From the NCBI RefSeq assembly GCF_050624435.1, contig NW_027459221.1, positions 186,001-250,000 of the forward strand: 64,000 nucleotides of DNA. The letters are read 5' to 3'. Shown piece by piece: positions 23,120-35,137 of this stretch (its first letter is position 1; the number at the start of each line of letters is the position of its first letter). The stretch is from Tenrec ecaudatus. Lineage: Eukaryota; Chordata; Mammalia; Afrosoricida; Tenrecidae. Made by a program: the position numbers and the translations under genes. A model generated the notes under the pieces. The model was given only the letters and a program-made list of their open reading frames with translations, did no database searches and was not told the origin of the DNA.

Positions 23120-24085
23120 GAATCAATGACTATTGACTCAAGCAACGATCACCCTCCACCACTGGAGACCAGAAGAACTAGATGGTGCCTAGCTCTCACT
23201 ATCGACTGCTATGAAAGAGATCACATTAGAAGGGCTTGATTAGAGTAGAAGGGAAATGTGGGGCAAAACTCAAAATCATGATTGTCGCGTGCCAGGTCTC
23301 GCCAGCAAGAAAAGACGCACCACAACAGGATTCTTCCACAAGCATTTAATTTTTCATAATGCGGTAAAAGACCCCGAAACCCCAAACTACTGCTGCTTAT
23401 ATATGCTCTATGGGGACGTGCTGTGCCCTGATTGGTGCATTTGCCAAAACCTCATGCATTGATTGGTGAGTTCGCCAGAACCTTCGTTTGCATACTCCAG
23501 GGTGGAGTTATGACTACGTCATCTCAGCATCGCGCATGCGCTAAGTGGTTGTTTATCACTTAGTTGGACCACCGCCCTGACTGCCCGGCGCCATCTAGTA
23601 ATGGCAGCGAGAGCTGCGGCTACCCACATCACGAGAGCTGTGGCTTCCCACATCTCGCGAGAGCTACGGCTTCCCACACATGATAAAACACCAAGCTTAC
23701 TGTTTGGATAAAGGCTGGTGAAATTGCAAGACTATGGTGCTTAGTTACCCTGCAGGTCTAGAACTGAACTCATCATGGCTCGATGTTCAACCAAACAATA
23801 GACAGGTCTATAATGGGAACAATGACATTAGAGACATACAAATACCGTAGAATAATAGATCACATGAGATCAAAAGACAGCATTCCCCCAAGAACGAAGT
23901 TCAAAAAAGTTGAGAATGAAGGAAGCTTGGAGACAAGAAACAAGAAGATGTGGGGGAAGTGATGGTACATTGTGGGAATTGCTATCAATGACATGAAACA
24001 AAATGTGTATGCGTTGCTCAATGGACAGCTGAGCTGCTCTTAAACCTTCACCCAAATCACAATAAAAATGTTTTTAATCAAAGAA
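23120..24085 (+). mobile_element. L1-like 3' end (family B), split by an LTR
   Basis: Shares 'gaccagaagaactagatggt', 'aatagacaggtctataatgg' and an 'aaatcacaataaaaatg' terminus with 15,850-17,228. The solo LTR at 23,283-23,678 interrupts it. Confidence 0.5.
23283..23678 (-). mobile_element. Solo LTR of a class II (IAP/ERVK-like) endogenous retrovirus
   Basis: On the minus strand this 396-bp unit begins TGTGGGAAGCC and ends GGCACGCGACA, giving TG..CA termini. It is flanked by a perfect 6-bp target duplication, CATGAT (23,277-23,282 and 23,679-23,684); 6 bp is typical of class II ERV integration. In order it has 'agatggcgccggg', 'gcgcatgcgc', a TATA-like 'catataag', and an ATTAAA-type polyadenylation signal near its 3' end. 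This resembles the IAP LTR layout. No internal viral genes are present: the element is a recombined solo LTR. It is CpG-rich, so probably fairly young. Confidence 0.85.
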
Positions 24086-24254
24086 AACTTCATGGTTCAC
24101 TTCTACTCTGACACACACGGGGTGATGAGGAAATAGTGTCAACCGGGTTTGCTGTGGTCCAACCACCAGACATGTGCTTATGGGAGAAAGAGCATGCTGA
24201 CGCTGGCAATACCGAGCAGGACCAAGATGGTTTTATTTGCCTGCATCATGAAGA

Positions 24255-24340
24255 TGGTAGCCCTGGTGGTGAGATGATTCAGAGCTCAAGTGCTAACCAA
24301 GAAGCCACCCAGTTTAAACTCACCCAGCCCTACTGAAGGA
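24255..24340 (+). mobile_element. AfroSINE head fragment
   Basis: 'agccctggtggtgagatgat' followed by 'agtgctaaccaag', then lost. Confidence 0.45.
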
Positions 24341-24344
24341 GATT

Positions 24345-24620
24345 TCCCTCCTCAAAGGTGTTGTTGGTTGTTATGTGCCATTGAGGCGATTCTGACTCCC
24401 TGTGACGGGAAGGAAAGGCACACTGTGCTATAGTGTAAGGGTTTTCAGCGGCTACTTCCTCTGAAGTGGGCAGTGGAAACCTTCTTTGTATTCTGTTCAT
24501 AGCCTGGAAGTTTCCCTGACACCTCTTCACTTGAGGTAACCCTGCTGGCATTTGAAATACCAGTCACGTGGCTTCCAGCATCACAGTAACACACAACTCA
24601 CCACAGCACCACAAATGGAC
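24345..24620 (-). mobile_element. RTE/AfroSINE-related repeat
   Basis: Begins with the antisense AAC-type tail 'gttgttggttgttatgtgcc' and 'attgaggcgattctgactcc', then unfamiliar sequence. Confidence 0.4.
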
Positions 24621-24755
24621 AGACAACAACAGGATAGGAGTCTTCATGGGAGCAGGCAGTCACGTCTTCACTCTCTCGATGGGGATCAGTGAGTTCAAAC
24701 TGCCAGTCTCTCTGTTACAGCCGCACATGCAACCACTGTGCTGCTAGGTACATTT
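24620..24755 (-). mobile_element. AfroSINE fragment
   Basis: Antisense head region: 'gttcaaactgccagtctctc' and 'caaccactgtgctgctaggt'. Confidence 0.45.
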
Positions 24756-24759
24756 CCTT

Positions 24760-25795
24760 AAAATTCTGCCTAGAAAAATCTGTGGAACAGTTCTTCTCTG
24801 TCACAGAGGGTCACTGTGAGCCAGGATGGGCTCTGAGACACACAAATGCAACACCATGAAGCCACCTTACTCTGTCCTGCTCTTATTTAACTCTATTCTT
24901 TTCTGAGCTATCTTTTCCATATATTGACAAGAGACTAGCACTGAGCAGTGTTAATTCCACCAAGGCCAGGAAGGAGGTCAAAGAGTCACAAAGGACTATC
25001 TCTTTGCTCTCATGCCACTGCACTAAGGAGGCTTGGGTGGCAGCTGGAAGCTGCACATTTCACTCCCTGTCCCTACACTCCTGGCTGAGTCTCCTCAGAG
25101 TGAGACTGCCCCTTTACCCAGCTCACTGCATTGGCTGTCTTGCTCTGAAAAGAGAATTCGCACATGTGAGTCTGACGGGGTGACAGATGGGAATCTTAAT
25201 GCTGCTCTTTGGAATATGAAAGGCCTCGGATCAGAGTGCTGCAGGGGAGTGATATCTGCAGAAGACCTGCTGGTCTCCCAGTTAGAAAGAAGCCTTCCCC
25301 TTTGCCTCAGAGGTGCGTTCACTGTGGGTGGCAAGTCAGATCCTTGGGCTGGCACTCTCAGTAAACAGATCATATGGGCACCTTGAGAAGCGCTTGCTCA
25401 CTGACCCAGCTCCCCAAGGATGTAAATATACCAACCAGGATGACTAAGGACACCAGTGCCAAGAATGATCACATTCTTTGCATGTGTACAAATGAGGTGG
25501 GCAGCCACCTTCGCTGATGGTGGCTGCACAGTGAGTGTCTGGAATCACACCTGGCTAGGTGGACCATTGAAAGAGTTGGTGACATGATAATAGGGAGTAC
25601 ACCCCCTTGCCAGTAAAGCTGAGGAAATGGCATTTGAGGAAGCAGGGGCAGCCGGGTCGCCAGCATGAAGTCAGCGAGAACTTTGCTTGTGCCTCCTTTG
25701 TTCACTGGTGGCTGCTGGCATCTGGGTAGTGAGGACACCATGGCTACTGCCAGAATTCTCCACGGTCCCTGGTTCCACTCTCAAGTCGCTGGCTT
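24760..25795. other. Intergenic DNA, no gene seen
   Basis: Frames on both strands around 25,033-25,741 reach 117 codons but overlap antisense to one another and show no domain. Confidence 0.4.
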
Positions 25796-25797
25796 CA

Positions 25798-25990
25798 TCA
25801 CTACCACTGCCATCGAGTCGATTCTGACTCACAGCAACCCGAAAGGACAGAGTAGAACTGCGGCTGGTGGGTCTGGGGGGCTGTGGATCATTATGAGAGC
25901 ATTTCTATCTCGCAGTAGCTAAAGGGTCCAAAATGCTGGCCTTACGGTTAGCAGCCCAACATAACCCACTTGGTCATGAACCCTTGCCAG
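25798..25990 (-). mobile_element. AfroSINE
   Basis: Antisense copy that keeps the CpG-rich tail 'gccatcgagtcgattctgac' nearly intact, suggesting a relatively young insertion. Confidence 0.7.
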
Positions 25991-26009
25991 CTGATCCAGG
26001 GAGTCCATT

Positions 26010-26465
26010 CCCAAGTGCATATCTAAAAGAATGAAAGACGAGTACCCAGATGGATGCTGCACTAATCACTATGGGCAAAAGGTAAACAATAAGCCAACAA
26101 TACCCATCAGTAGAAGAATAGAGAAAATATGATCTACACAGAGTGGGATATACATATAGTCTGCCACAAGAAAACTAAGGCCTTTGATTCGGACAGACTC
26201 TGTAACACAGGTGAACGCAAGACATGAAGTGAAAGACACCAAACACCAAATGCCATGTATTGTGAGTCCATTTAGAGCAAAAATGCTGGACAGGTAAATC
26301 CCGTAGAGCCATAGAGTAGATTGGTGGTTTCCCAGGGTGGGGCGGGAGGGGCAATGGGGAATGACTGCTTAATGACTGCAGGGTCGATGAAAATGTTCTG
26401 GAACTGGATGGTGGGAAGCTTTCACAGTGTCCTTAAAACTACTCTTAAAAAGGGGAGAGAAAGAA
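26010..26465 (+). mobile_element. L1 3' end (older mammalian L1)
   Basis: Recognisable L1 3' order: 'aatacccatcagtagaagaa', 'gtgaaagacaccaaacacca', 'ttggtggtttcccagggtgg', 'aaaatgttctggaactggat'. Diverged and non-coding. Confidence 0.65.
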
Positions 26466-26469
26466 TCTG

Positions 26470-27720
26470 CAGAAAGCACAATTCTGATTGACTCACATGA
26501 ATGTGGTCACCAAGAATTGGAATCCACTAGAATTGGAATGGCAGCTAGACTATTGTTTCCTTGGGAGGTGCCTCCAGGAAGGGCCAGTAGAGAAGGGTAA
26601 TACTGATAGAGCAAAGGGAAGGGGCCGATAAAGAAATGTCATTGAGTAGGTTCCCAGAGACAGTATAAATCCTCTTGTAGTTGTCCCACCCAAAGGCTGA
26701 GGGAACTGGAGTGTGGCTCCACCTATCCCCATGTGTCATTGGTTAAAGTGGCATTAAGTTCTGGAGGATGTCAACTCCCCTGTCTGCTCAATGACTGTTC
26801 CCTGTGTGGGGAGTTACATGTGCTTCCTGTGAGACCATTGGCATTTATGGGAGTGGTGGGTGCCAAGTGCTAATACATGGGCACATTAGCAGCTGCTACA
26901 GCAAGTGCTGTACATTTTTAGCTGCTTGAGTGACAGGTGGGCCTTACCTCCTGCCTATATTCAGTGGTAGGGTGTTCAGATGGGGGCATCCGAAAAATAA
27001 TAAGGCCCTATTCTTTGCAAATAGACATTATTATTATTTTAATCTGTCCCAACCCCCTTTCTTATCTGTCCCTGTGAACTACCTCACTGGCTGAAACATC
27101 AGTTCCCTGGGGAAGACACCACATTTCAATATGGTCACAAGGCTGTTTTCATTGACCCAGTGGAGACACTTACATAAGATGGGTCAACTAGACGCTTTTT
27201 CTGGAGCATTTCCAACCAAAAAACAAAAAAAGATAGTCCCGCTTTTGCAAGTGGCCTGGCATCTAAGAAGCATAATTCAGAAGCACATGTCCCGCCATGT
27301 GGAGGAGGCGGTCTATGTTGCGAGATTACAGCATGTGCCCTGAGAGACAGACACAAAGAACACAGGAACATGCCAGTGGTGGTCAGGAACCGTCGACAGA
27401 GCCAGCTGTCCTCTTGTTCTCCCCACCTTTCCATTTTCCTAGGATTCTCTCTTCCAAGTATTGGTCTCTGTGCCTGTTTACAACCAAATGAGCCCCAAAT
27501 AAGATCCAGATCATAGAAATAGAAGGAGGAAGTTGGATGGAGACTGCAGTTCATACTCCCCGGAAGCCATTCAGACTCGCTGGAAGAAGGAGACCCTGTG
27601 ATGGAATTAGCTCTGGATTCCTGACATTTATTGAGGAATGCTCAGGGAATAAGCACCTGTGGGGGGAATCAAGGAAGGGCACAAGAGGGAAATCTCAACA
27701 GAGGTCTCAGCCCTGCCTAT
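26470..27720. other. Intergenic DNA, no gene seen
   Basis: The longest frame (minus, 27,135-27,554, 139 codons) has no domain and overlaps plus-strand frames of similar quality. Confidence 0.4.
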
Positions 27721-27821
27721 GGAGAGTGTCATAGTCAGTGTTCCCTAGAGAAACCAAACCAGTTATATAGCTGTAACTGGAGATATCGATATATCCACCA
27801 GGGCTCCTATGGTTAACCACT

Positions 27822-28025
27822 GCACCGGCCACTCATTGCCATCAAGGTGGACTCAAAGTGACTGTGTAAAACAGTATAAAACTGACCTTTTGGGCGTTGG
27901 AGACTGTAACTCTTCAGGAGATTACGAAGCTTCATCTTTCCCTCAAGGGGCCCTTGGTGTTTTCAAACTGATGTCCTTGCTGTTGGATGCCCAAAGGGCC
28001 ACCCACTACGACACCAGAGCCCCAG
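27822..28025 (-). mobile_element. AfroSINE
   Basis: Antisense copy from 'cactcattgccatcaaggtg' to 'actacgacaccagagccc'. A second head-like piece, 'ccagggctcctatggttaac', lies just left, at 27,798. Confidence 0.65.
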
Positions 28026-28289
28026 AGAGTGAGGCCTATTTCTAGCAATTGGCTCACATAGGGGAATGGCAAGTTCCAAATTCATAGGTCAGGCAACAGC
28101 CTAAAGAGCTCTGTAGATGTTCATCCTAAAATCCATAGGTTAGGTGATGGGAAAAGACAAGAATAAGAATGGTCAGAACACACCCTAGGGTGTGCTGAAG
28201 GCCTTTGGCTGATAGGTTTACCCCTTCCCACATTATGGAAGGTATTCTATTTTGCTTGAGACCCACTCCTTCATAAGAGCAAATAGATG

Positions 28290-29095
28290 AGGTGAACAAG
28301 CGGCCATCTAGCTCAGAAGCAATAAAGCCCACCTGGAAGAAGCACACCAGCCGGTGCGATCATGAGGTGCCAAAGGGACCAGGTATAAGGCATCATGCAA
28401 AAAAATAGAATATATATATATCTGTGTGTATATGGATATATATACCATAGAGAATGAAGGGGGAAGTGCAGAGTGGAGACCAGAGGCCTAAATGTCGACC
28501 ACTAGAGATCCCCTCATAGAGGGCTTTAGGAGAGGAGATGGGTCAGTCAGGGTGCGATGTAGTACCAATGAAGAACACAGCTTTCCCCTAGATCCTGGAT
28601 GCTTCCTCTCCGCAACTACCAGGATCCAAATTCTACCTTGCAGGACTGGATAGGGCAGAGGCTGTACACTGGTGAATATGGGAGCTGGAGGCACAGGGAA
28701 TCCAGGGTGGATGATACTTTCAGGACCAGGGGTGTGAGGGGTGATACTGGGAGAGTGGAGGGTGAGTGGGTTGGAAAGGGGTAACTGATTACAAGGATCC
28801 ACATGTGACCTCCTCCCTGGGAGATGGACGGCAGAGAAAGGGGGAAGGGAGACTCCGGAAAGGGCAAGAGATGACAAAATAACAATCTGTGGATTATCAA
28901 GAGCTCATGAGGGAGGGGGAGCGGGGAGGGAGGGGACAAAAAAAGAGGACCTGATGCGGAGGGCTTAAGTGGAGAGCAAATGCTTTGAGAATGATTAGGG
29001 CAAAGAATGTACAGATGTGCTTTATAAAATTGATGTATGTATATGTATGGATTGTGATAAGAGTTGTATGAGCCCCTAATAAAATGTTTAAAAAA
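28290..29095 (+). mobile_element. L1-like 3' end (family A), long copy with single tail
   Basis: Most complete sense copy: 'catctagctcagaagcaata', a TA-rich stretch at 28,410-28,445, 'aggactggatagggcagagg', then 'agttgtatgagcccctaata' and an A-run. Open frames here are antisense shadows. Confidence 0.6.
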
Positions 29096-29099
29096 CAAG

Positions 29100-30150
29100 A
29101 GCAAATAGATGAATGCTTGTTTGACAAAAAAACTGGGCACCATAGCCTCGCCACATTGATATGCAAAAGGAGCCATCACAGGGAGCTCTGTAACTGGGAC
29201 CTGGCCAAGTGGTGACCAGTAGCCTGGGACTTTGTAGCCTAATACGTTGCAGCGAATTGCTTACTAGTTCTCCTCTAGCTATAGTCTTTGTAACTCCTAC
29301 CAATGACAGGGTGGAACTATGCCACCGAGGGAAGTAGATAGCATGCTAATAATATCAGTAAAGTGCATGGCATCCTCGAAGAGGTGAGACCATTCAAATA
29401 AGACCTGTAGACTGCTAATGTGGGGATTGGTCGGTATGGTCATCCTGGGTGAGTTAACTCAGAAACAGAAAGTGGAGTTTCAAGAGCACCGAGAAAGACG
29501 AGCCAGCAGTGGAGTGTGCTCTTTGGACCCAGGATTATTACTCTGAGCACCACCTCTGTCCAGGAGACAGAGATCCCTGACACTGGATGCATCAGGAGAC
29601 AATGAAAAACAGTGGCAGATAAATAGCTCATGGAAGCAGAGGCAGCAGCACCAAGACCCCAGAACAGGGAGCTCGCCAGCACACAGAATGAGAAAGCTGA
29701 GTGTCTTTGGGCCAAGGCTTCCAGACAAAGCGGGCTGCCTCAACGCACTTATCAGCAGAGCTGAAAGAACTTTGCACACGGTCCCAAGCAGAGCAGAGGT
29801 CAAGGAGCTGCAGGGCAGAGGCCAAGGACCAGAAAAAGTTCTGCCTCTGGGCACCACTTGGAAGAGACTGTCCTGACTGGAAGATCTATATCCCCAGTCA
29901 TTTCTGATCCTGAATTGTCACCTGCTAGGTCCCCAATTAACCCCAGAAACATAAGTATTGTTTGCGAGTTCTGTGTGGCCATTGCCACTTAAGGATTATC
30001 AAACCCAGCAGAGAAGAAGAGAGTGTCATGGTAGGGAAGGTTGGTGTCAGAAACTGTGAAAAGAAAGGAGGGCGGAGGCATTTTGATCTCTGTCTCATAG
30101 GAATCAGCCTTGGGTTGTTTATCTTGATTTTCCTCCATTGCCTTTTGTGA
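29100..30150. other. Unclassified, possibly repetitive DNA
   Basis: No identifiable family from within this window. The minus-strand frames at 29,440-29,857 have no domain. Confidence 0.35.
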
Positions 30151-30469
30151 AGTTACAGGGGGGTCAAATGCCTCCACTATGCCATTTATACCCCTACATT
30201 GACAAGTCGTTGGATGAAGGTTAGTTTGGGGAAGGAGCAGACCTTGGATGAGCTCTCATCAGCTGAGGCAATCCTGATAGGGGCCAGACAGCTGGGACCT
30301 TTTCTATCAGTGGCTCTCTCGGCAGCTGGGGAAATCAGTCTCTTGGCCCTGAGAGGAATCTGGGTGACACACTCATCTATGACAATACCCTGAAGAACAA
30401 GCTCCCACAAAAACCTGGCTGAGAACTCTCGCCTAGATCACAGGAGTGCATGCCTAGCTAATAATAGCC

Positions 30470-30615
30470 ATTTACTGAAGGCCCTATGATTGGAACTGTG
30501 CCTCATTTACAGATGGAAAACTAGAGGAAGGGATTTAAGGTGGCTAAGTTAATAAGTGACAGAGACAAGATTCAAATACAAGTTTGAAGCTGGTACTGTT
30601 AGCCTTTTTTCCAGG
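30470..30615 (-). mobile_element. MIR SINE
   Basis: Antisense MIR: 'ctcatttacagatggaaaac', 'ggtggctaagttaataagtg', 'acagagacaagattcaaata'. Confidence 0.6.
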
Positions 30616-31120
30616 GCTGGGTTTTAGATGATGCAAATGAGACACTTGTCAGGCACACAAGGTAAAGAGGCCTTCCCTCTCCAGTGTGACTTTCCCCATA
30701 AGTCTGAATCATGGGCCTGGTGTGTCTTATTTGCCTTCCCTGAGTCTCAGAACCTGGTCTAGTCTGATTTGCTACTTTGAGGAATAAGCCAGAATGCTCA
30801 AGTACTCTGAGTCAAGACCCAATCTCCCCTGGAATTGTTCAGTGGGACTTACCAGCCTCTTCCTTCATGTTTCACTTTTCTAGAAACCTCCATGGAGGAC
30901 TAGCTCTCATGAAGAGAGCTTCAAAAAGCTCATGGCAAAATTCCATTATTTTTTCGTATCATTTTTCCACACGCTTTTGGAAGCTCCCTCTTCATCCCTT
31001 TCCACAGTCTTTCTCAAGGAAAGAGACTGTTGCTGGTTGATGTCAGATGCCCCTGAGTCTGTTTTCTACTCAGAATGCTCTGCACAAACTCTATCAACAA
31101 ATGACGTAGAGTCAAACGTG
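30616..31120. other. Intergenic DNA, no gene seen
   Basis: No supported feature. Confidence 0.4.
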
Positions 31121-31124
31121 CTGT

Positions 31125-31318
31125 GTGTCTTTAAGTTGATGTCAGCTCATAGTGACCCTACAGGACAGAGTAGAACTGCCCCCAAAGGTGTCCTAGGCTG
31201 AGATCGTTATGGGACCAGCTCGTCAAGTCTTTTCCCCTTTAGAGCCCATGGGTAGGTTCAAACTACCAGCCTTTTGTTTAGCCACCCAGTCCTTAGCCAT
31301 TGTACCACCAGGGCTCTT
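31125..31318 (-). mobile_element. AfroSINE
   Basis: Antisense full-length copy, from 'agttgatgtcagctcatagt' to 'attgtaccaccagggctctt'. Confidence 0.75.
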
Positions 31319-31519
31319 TAAAACAGGGATTAGGTTGATTAATTTTATAATCTCCAGGCACATTTGAAAGCTGCTTCCCAGAACACCCTTCCCCAGATTG
31401 TTGATTAAGACGGGCATTTGGGGACTCATTTCTTTCTCATTTGTGTAAGTGCACTCTATGAGAGGGGTTTCCCTTCATAGATAGGTGATCACATACTATT
31501 TTTCCAAATTGAACCACTC

Positions 31520-31715
31520 TTGGTGGTATATTGGGTTAAGAGTTGGGCTGCTGCTAATGGCAAAGTTAATGGTTCAAACCCACCAGCTACTCCTTGGGAG
31601 AAAGATGAGGGTTTTCTGCTCCCGTAAAGATGTGCAGTTCTGAAAATCAGCAGAGCCAGTCTATTGTGCCATATATGAGGTCAACCCCATGGCAGTGGAT
31701 TTGGTTTTGGTTTGG
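31520..31715 (+). mobile_element. AfroSINE
   Basis: Sense copy: 'cttggtggtatattgggtta', 'ttgggagaaagatgagggtt', 'ccatggcagtggatttggtt'. Confidence 0.75.
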
Positions 31716-31754
31716 GTCTGTGGGGGAAGTCCTTAAGAAATTCTTTAGTCACAT

Positions 31755-31795
31755 GGAGGAGTCCCTGGGTGGTGCAGTTGGTTAACATACTGGCA
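31755..31795 (+). mobile_element. AfroSINE head only
   Basis: 'gagtccctgggtggtgcagt' then 'tggttaaca'; the rest is absent. Confidence 0.45.
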
Positions 31796-32299
31796 ACAAA
31801 GCCCTGTCACTCCTTACCTTAGGATTTACTCACTCTTTGAAACAGGCATTTATTTACACACAGTTTGACCTCATGATGGTGTTCAGTAGATGTGGATCTT
31901 ACTTATTTGCATTGTTCTGTGACAGTTGCAAAATTCGTTAGTGGCTCAGGGATCAATCCGCTGTGGACTGCCCCGAAGCTAGATGTAGCAAGCGGGTTCT
32001 CCCTGATTCATCCTCCCTCCTTAGCAATGCTTGCTAGTCAGGATAACATAGTGCCCATTAAAGAAACTGCCTGTGTCACTTTAAATTTGTGACCTGGGCG
32101 GGAGGGAGGGTCATGATCACAAGTGACAGAAACTGATGCTTGACTAACTTAGGGGAAAAGGCCTAATGGTGGATAAATGTTGGGAAGACAAGAAAATGTG
32201 GCAAATGCCTGGGCAATCTCAGGGCTGTGAAGCAGGTAATGGCGAAACACTCCTCCTGAGGCCAAAGCGTGCCCTCTGTAGTACATTAAATCACATTCA

Positions 32300-32745
32300 C
32301 ACACACCCATTCATGTTCACATGGGACCTGAGGCTATGGCCTTACTTGGAGAGGAGGTCTTGGCAGATGTGCTTAGATAAGTATTTCAAGAGCTCCATCT
32401 TTCTGGGTTTAGATTTCAGATGGATACTACATGCACTGATTGGTGTGTTCTTATAAGAAGAGGAGTGGGCACACAGAGACCCCGTGTGAAGACACTGGCA
32501 GAGATTGGATCAGTGCATCTATAAGCCAAGAAATATCAAGGATTAGCAGCAGTGACCGGAAGCAGAGAGAGGCTACTTTGATTCTCCTTCAGAGTTCTCA
32601 GAAGGAATGAATCTTGCCCACACCTTAATTTTAACCCATTGTCCTTCAGAAAAGTGAGAGAACAAATGCCTGCTGTTTAAGTCACTCGATTGGTAGCCAT
32701 TTGTTACAGCTACCCAAAAGAACCATTATGGATTGATCTGTAGCC
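32300..32745 (+). mobile_element. Ancient mammalian interspersed repeat, family uncertain
   Basis: Order 'cttggcagatgtgcttagat', 'gtgttcttataagaagagga', 'gtgaagacactggcagagat' and 'atttgttacagctacccaaa' is familiar from an old eutherian dispersed repeat that I cannot name with certainty. Confidence 0.4.
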
Positions 32746-32814
32746 CCCTCAAAATATGTGAGAAATTTGAACCTTGGTGGACATGATCCTGTTTGAAAAG
32801 AAGAGAGTTCTTTT

Positions 32815-33547
32815 GTAATATAAATGAAGCCGTATGGCCACTGGAGATCCCTTCATAGAGGGGTTTAGAAGAGGAGATGGGTCAGTCAGGGTGCGAGGTA
32901 GTACCGATGAAGAACACAGCTTTCCCCCAGATCCTGTATGCTTCCTCCCCCCAACTACCATGATCCAAATTCTACCTTGCAGGGCTGGATAGGGCAGAGG
33001 TTGTACACTGGTGCATATGGGGGCTGGAGGCACAGGGAATCCAGGGTGGATGATACCTTCAGGACCAAAGGTGTGAGGGGCGATGCTGGGAGAGTGGAGG
33101 GTGAGTGGGTTGGAAAGGGGGAACTGATTACGAGGATCCACATGTGACCTCCTCCCTGGGAGATGGACAGCAGAGAAGGGGGGGAAGGGAGACTCGGGAT
33201 AGAGCAAGATATGACAAAATAACAATGTATAAATTACCAAGGGTACATGAGGGAGGGGGGAGCGGGGAGAGAGAGGAAAAAAAAAAGAGGACCTGATGCA
33301 AAGTGCACAAGTGGAGAGCAAATGCTTTGAGAATGATTGGGGCAGGGAATGTGCGGATGTGCTTTATATAATTGATGTATGTATATGTATGGATTGTGAT
33401 AAGAGTTGTATGAGCCCCTAATAAAATGTAAAAAAAAGAAAATGATTAGGGCAAAGAATGTACAGATGTGCTTTATACAATTGATATATGTATATGTATG
33501 GATTGTGATAAGAGTTGTATGAGTCCTAATAAAATGTTAAAAAAAAT
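32815..33547 (+). mobile_element. L1-like 3' end (family A) with duplicated tail
   Basis: Sense family-A 3' region with a first terminus at about 33,430 and a second ~110-bp terminus at 33,437-33,547, both ending 'cctaataaaatg' plus A's. The same double-tail arrangement is seen at 10,690-11,276. Confidence 0.6.
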
Positions 33548-33879
33548 GAGGCCATATGAGAATAGGCTTGAGCCTAAACCTAAACACTTCTGAGTTAAAG
33601 GCCAGGATAGACCCAGTAACACACAGTACGGGGAGAAAGATAGAGAGGAATGCCAAGGAACTTTCTGGTATCCACAAAGAAGGACCCTGACCTAGAGTCG
33701 CACCCCAAATTTGAACCTGTAAGCTCCAAAGCAGGGGGAAAAGTGTTTTAAGGCTACTGACTTGTTGGATAATTTTTGGTTAAGGAGATTAAGACAGGAA
33801 CTTAAGACATCCTCCAATCCTTCCTCTGGCTTCGTTCCATTTTTCTCACATTCAAGAGTCCTCCTAGAGGATTCAGTCA

Positions 33880-33881
33880 GG

Positions 33882-33913
<32 letters not shown>

Positions 33914-34745
33914 CAGTGTCATAGGGAGGGTTTGGATTCATTGTGACCATACATACAACATAATCATACACTGCCCGGTCCTGTACCATTCTCACCGTTG
34001 TTCTTAAGTTTGAGCCCATTGTTGCAGCCACTGTGTCAATCCCATTTGTTGAGGGCCTTCCTCTTTTCATTGCCCCTCTACTTTCCAGAACACGATGTCC
34101 TGCTCCAGGGACTGATCTCTCCGGACAACATGTCAAAGTTAAGGCGAAGTCTCATTATCCTTGCCCTGAGGAACATTCTGGCTGTACTTCATCCAAGTTA
34201 GATGGGTTTGTTCTTTTGGCAGGCCATGGTACATTCATTACTCTTTTACATCACTACTAATCAAATATATCTATTCTTCTTTGGTCTTCCTTATTCAGGT
34301 TTCAACTTTCACATGAATATGAGACAGTTGAAAATACCATGGCCTGGGTCAACCCGCCCCAGTCCTCAAAGTAATCTCTTGCTTTTCAACACTTTAAAGA
34401 GGTCTCGTGTAGCAGATTTGACTAGTGAAATGTGTCATTTGTTCTCTTCTCTGCTGCTTCCATGAGAATTGATTGTGGATTCAAGCAAGACAAAATCCTT
34501 GACAATTTCGATCTTTCCTCCATTTATCATGATGTTATCAATAGGTCCAGTTGTAAGGGTCTGGGCTTTCTTTACATTGAGTCATAATCCAAACTGAAGG
34601 CTTTAATCCTTCATCTTCATCAGCACGTGAATCAAGTCCTTCTCATTTTCAGCAAAATTGTGTCATCTGTATAATGCAGGTTGTTAATAGGCCTTCCTCC
34701 AACCTGATGCTCCATCAGGCACTGCCCCTTAATGAGTTTAGGTCA
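33880..34745 (-). mobile_element. RTE LINE 3' half
   Basis: Antisense to an RTE whose tail is the (GTT)n run at 33,883-33,913. Read on the minus strand, the 5' end carries NLHYTDDT, a YADDT active site with A changed to T, then the C-terminal region. 5' truncated and non-functional. Confidence 0.8.
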
Positions 34746-35088
34746 TGAAGGATAGTCCTCCATAGGCACATTGATTATTACACTACCACCCTCACATAAT
34801 AAATTCAGAGAGAGAAAATTTCCCCAAAGCAATGGAAAGCTTACTAGAGAAGTGGAGGGTGCTAAAAGCCAAAGGTGACACAAACTGGAAATCAATACTA
34901 GTTTTCAATACCTGCAGTCATCTAATAGTTCACTGCACTATCTAAGGAAAGGTGAGGAGAACTGGGGCAATTCCATTAAAAAAAAGACAATGCAGGGTAT
35001 ATAAGTCCGTCATTCCTCTGGAGAAGAAAAACACATAGTTGGGTTGTAGAGCTTTGTTTGCTAATCAACCGAATGTAGTTGTAAGGCA
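34746..35088. other. Intergenic DNA, no gene seen
   Basis: No supported feature. Confidence 0.4.
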
Positions 35089-35137
35089 GGGGTGTGTGTG
35101 TGCGCGTGTGTGTGTGTGCGTGCGTGTGTGTGTGTGT
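35089..35137. repeat. (TG)n microsatellite with CG interruptions
   Basis: About 24 TG/CG dinucleotides, with 'tgtgcgcgtg' and 'gtgcgtgcgt' interruptions. It is separate from the arrays at 43-56 kb and has no unit sequence attached. Confidence 0.9.

Noticed and set aside
28488..29179. Minus-strand frames of 129 and 187 codons, with similar ones at 32,749-33,321
   Set aside because: They are antisense to the same L1-like 3' region at several loci, so they are repeat shadows.
34202..34465. Plus-strand frame with hydrophobic N-terminus
   Set aside because: Antisense to the RTE 3' half at 33,880-34,745.
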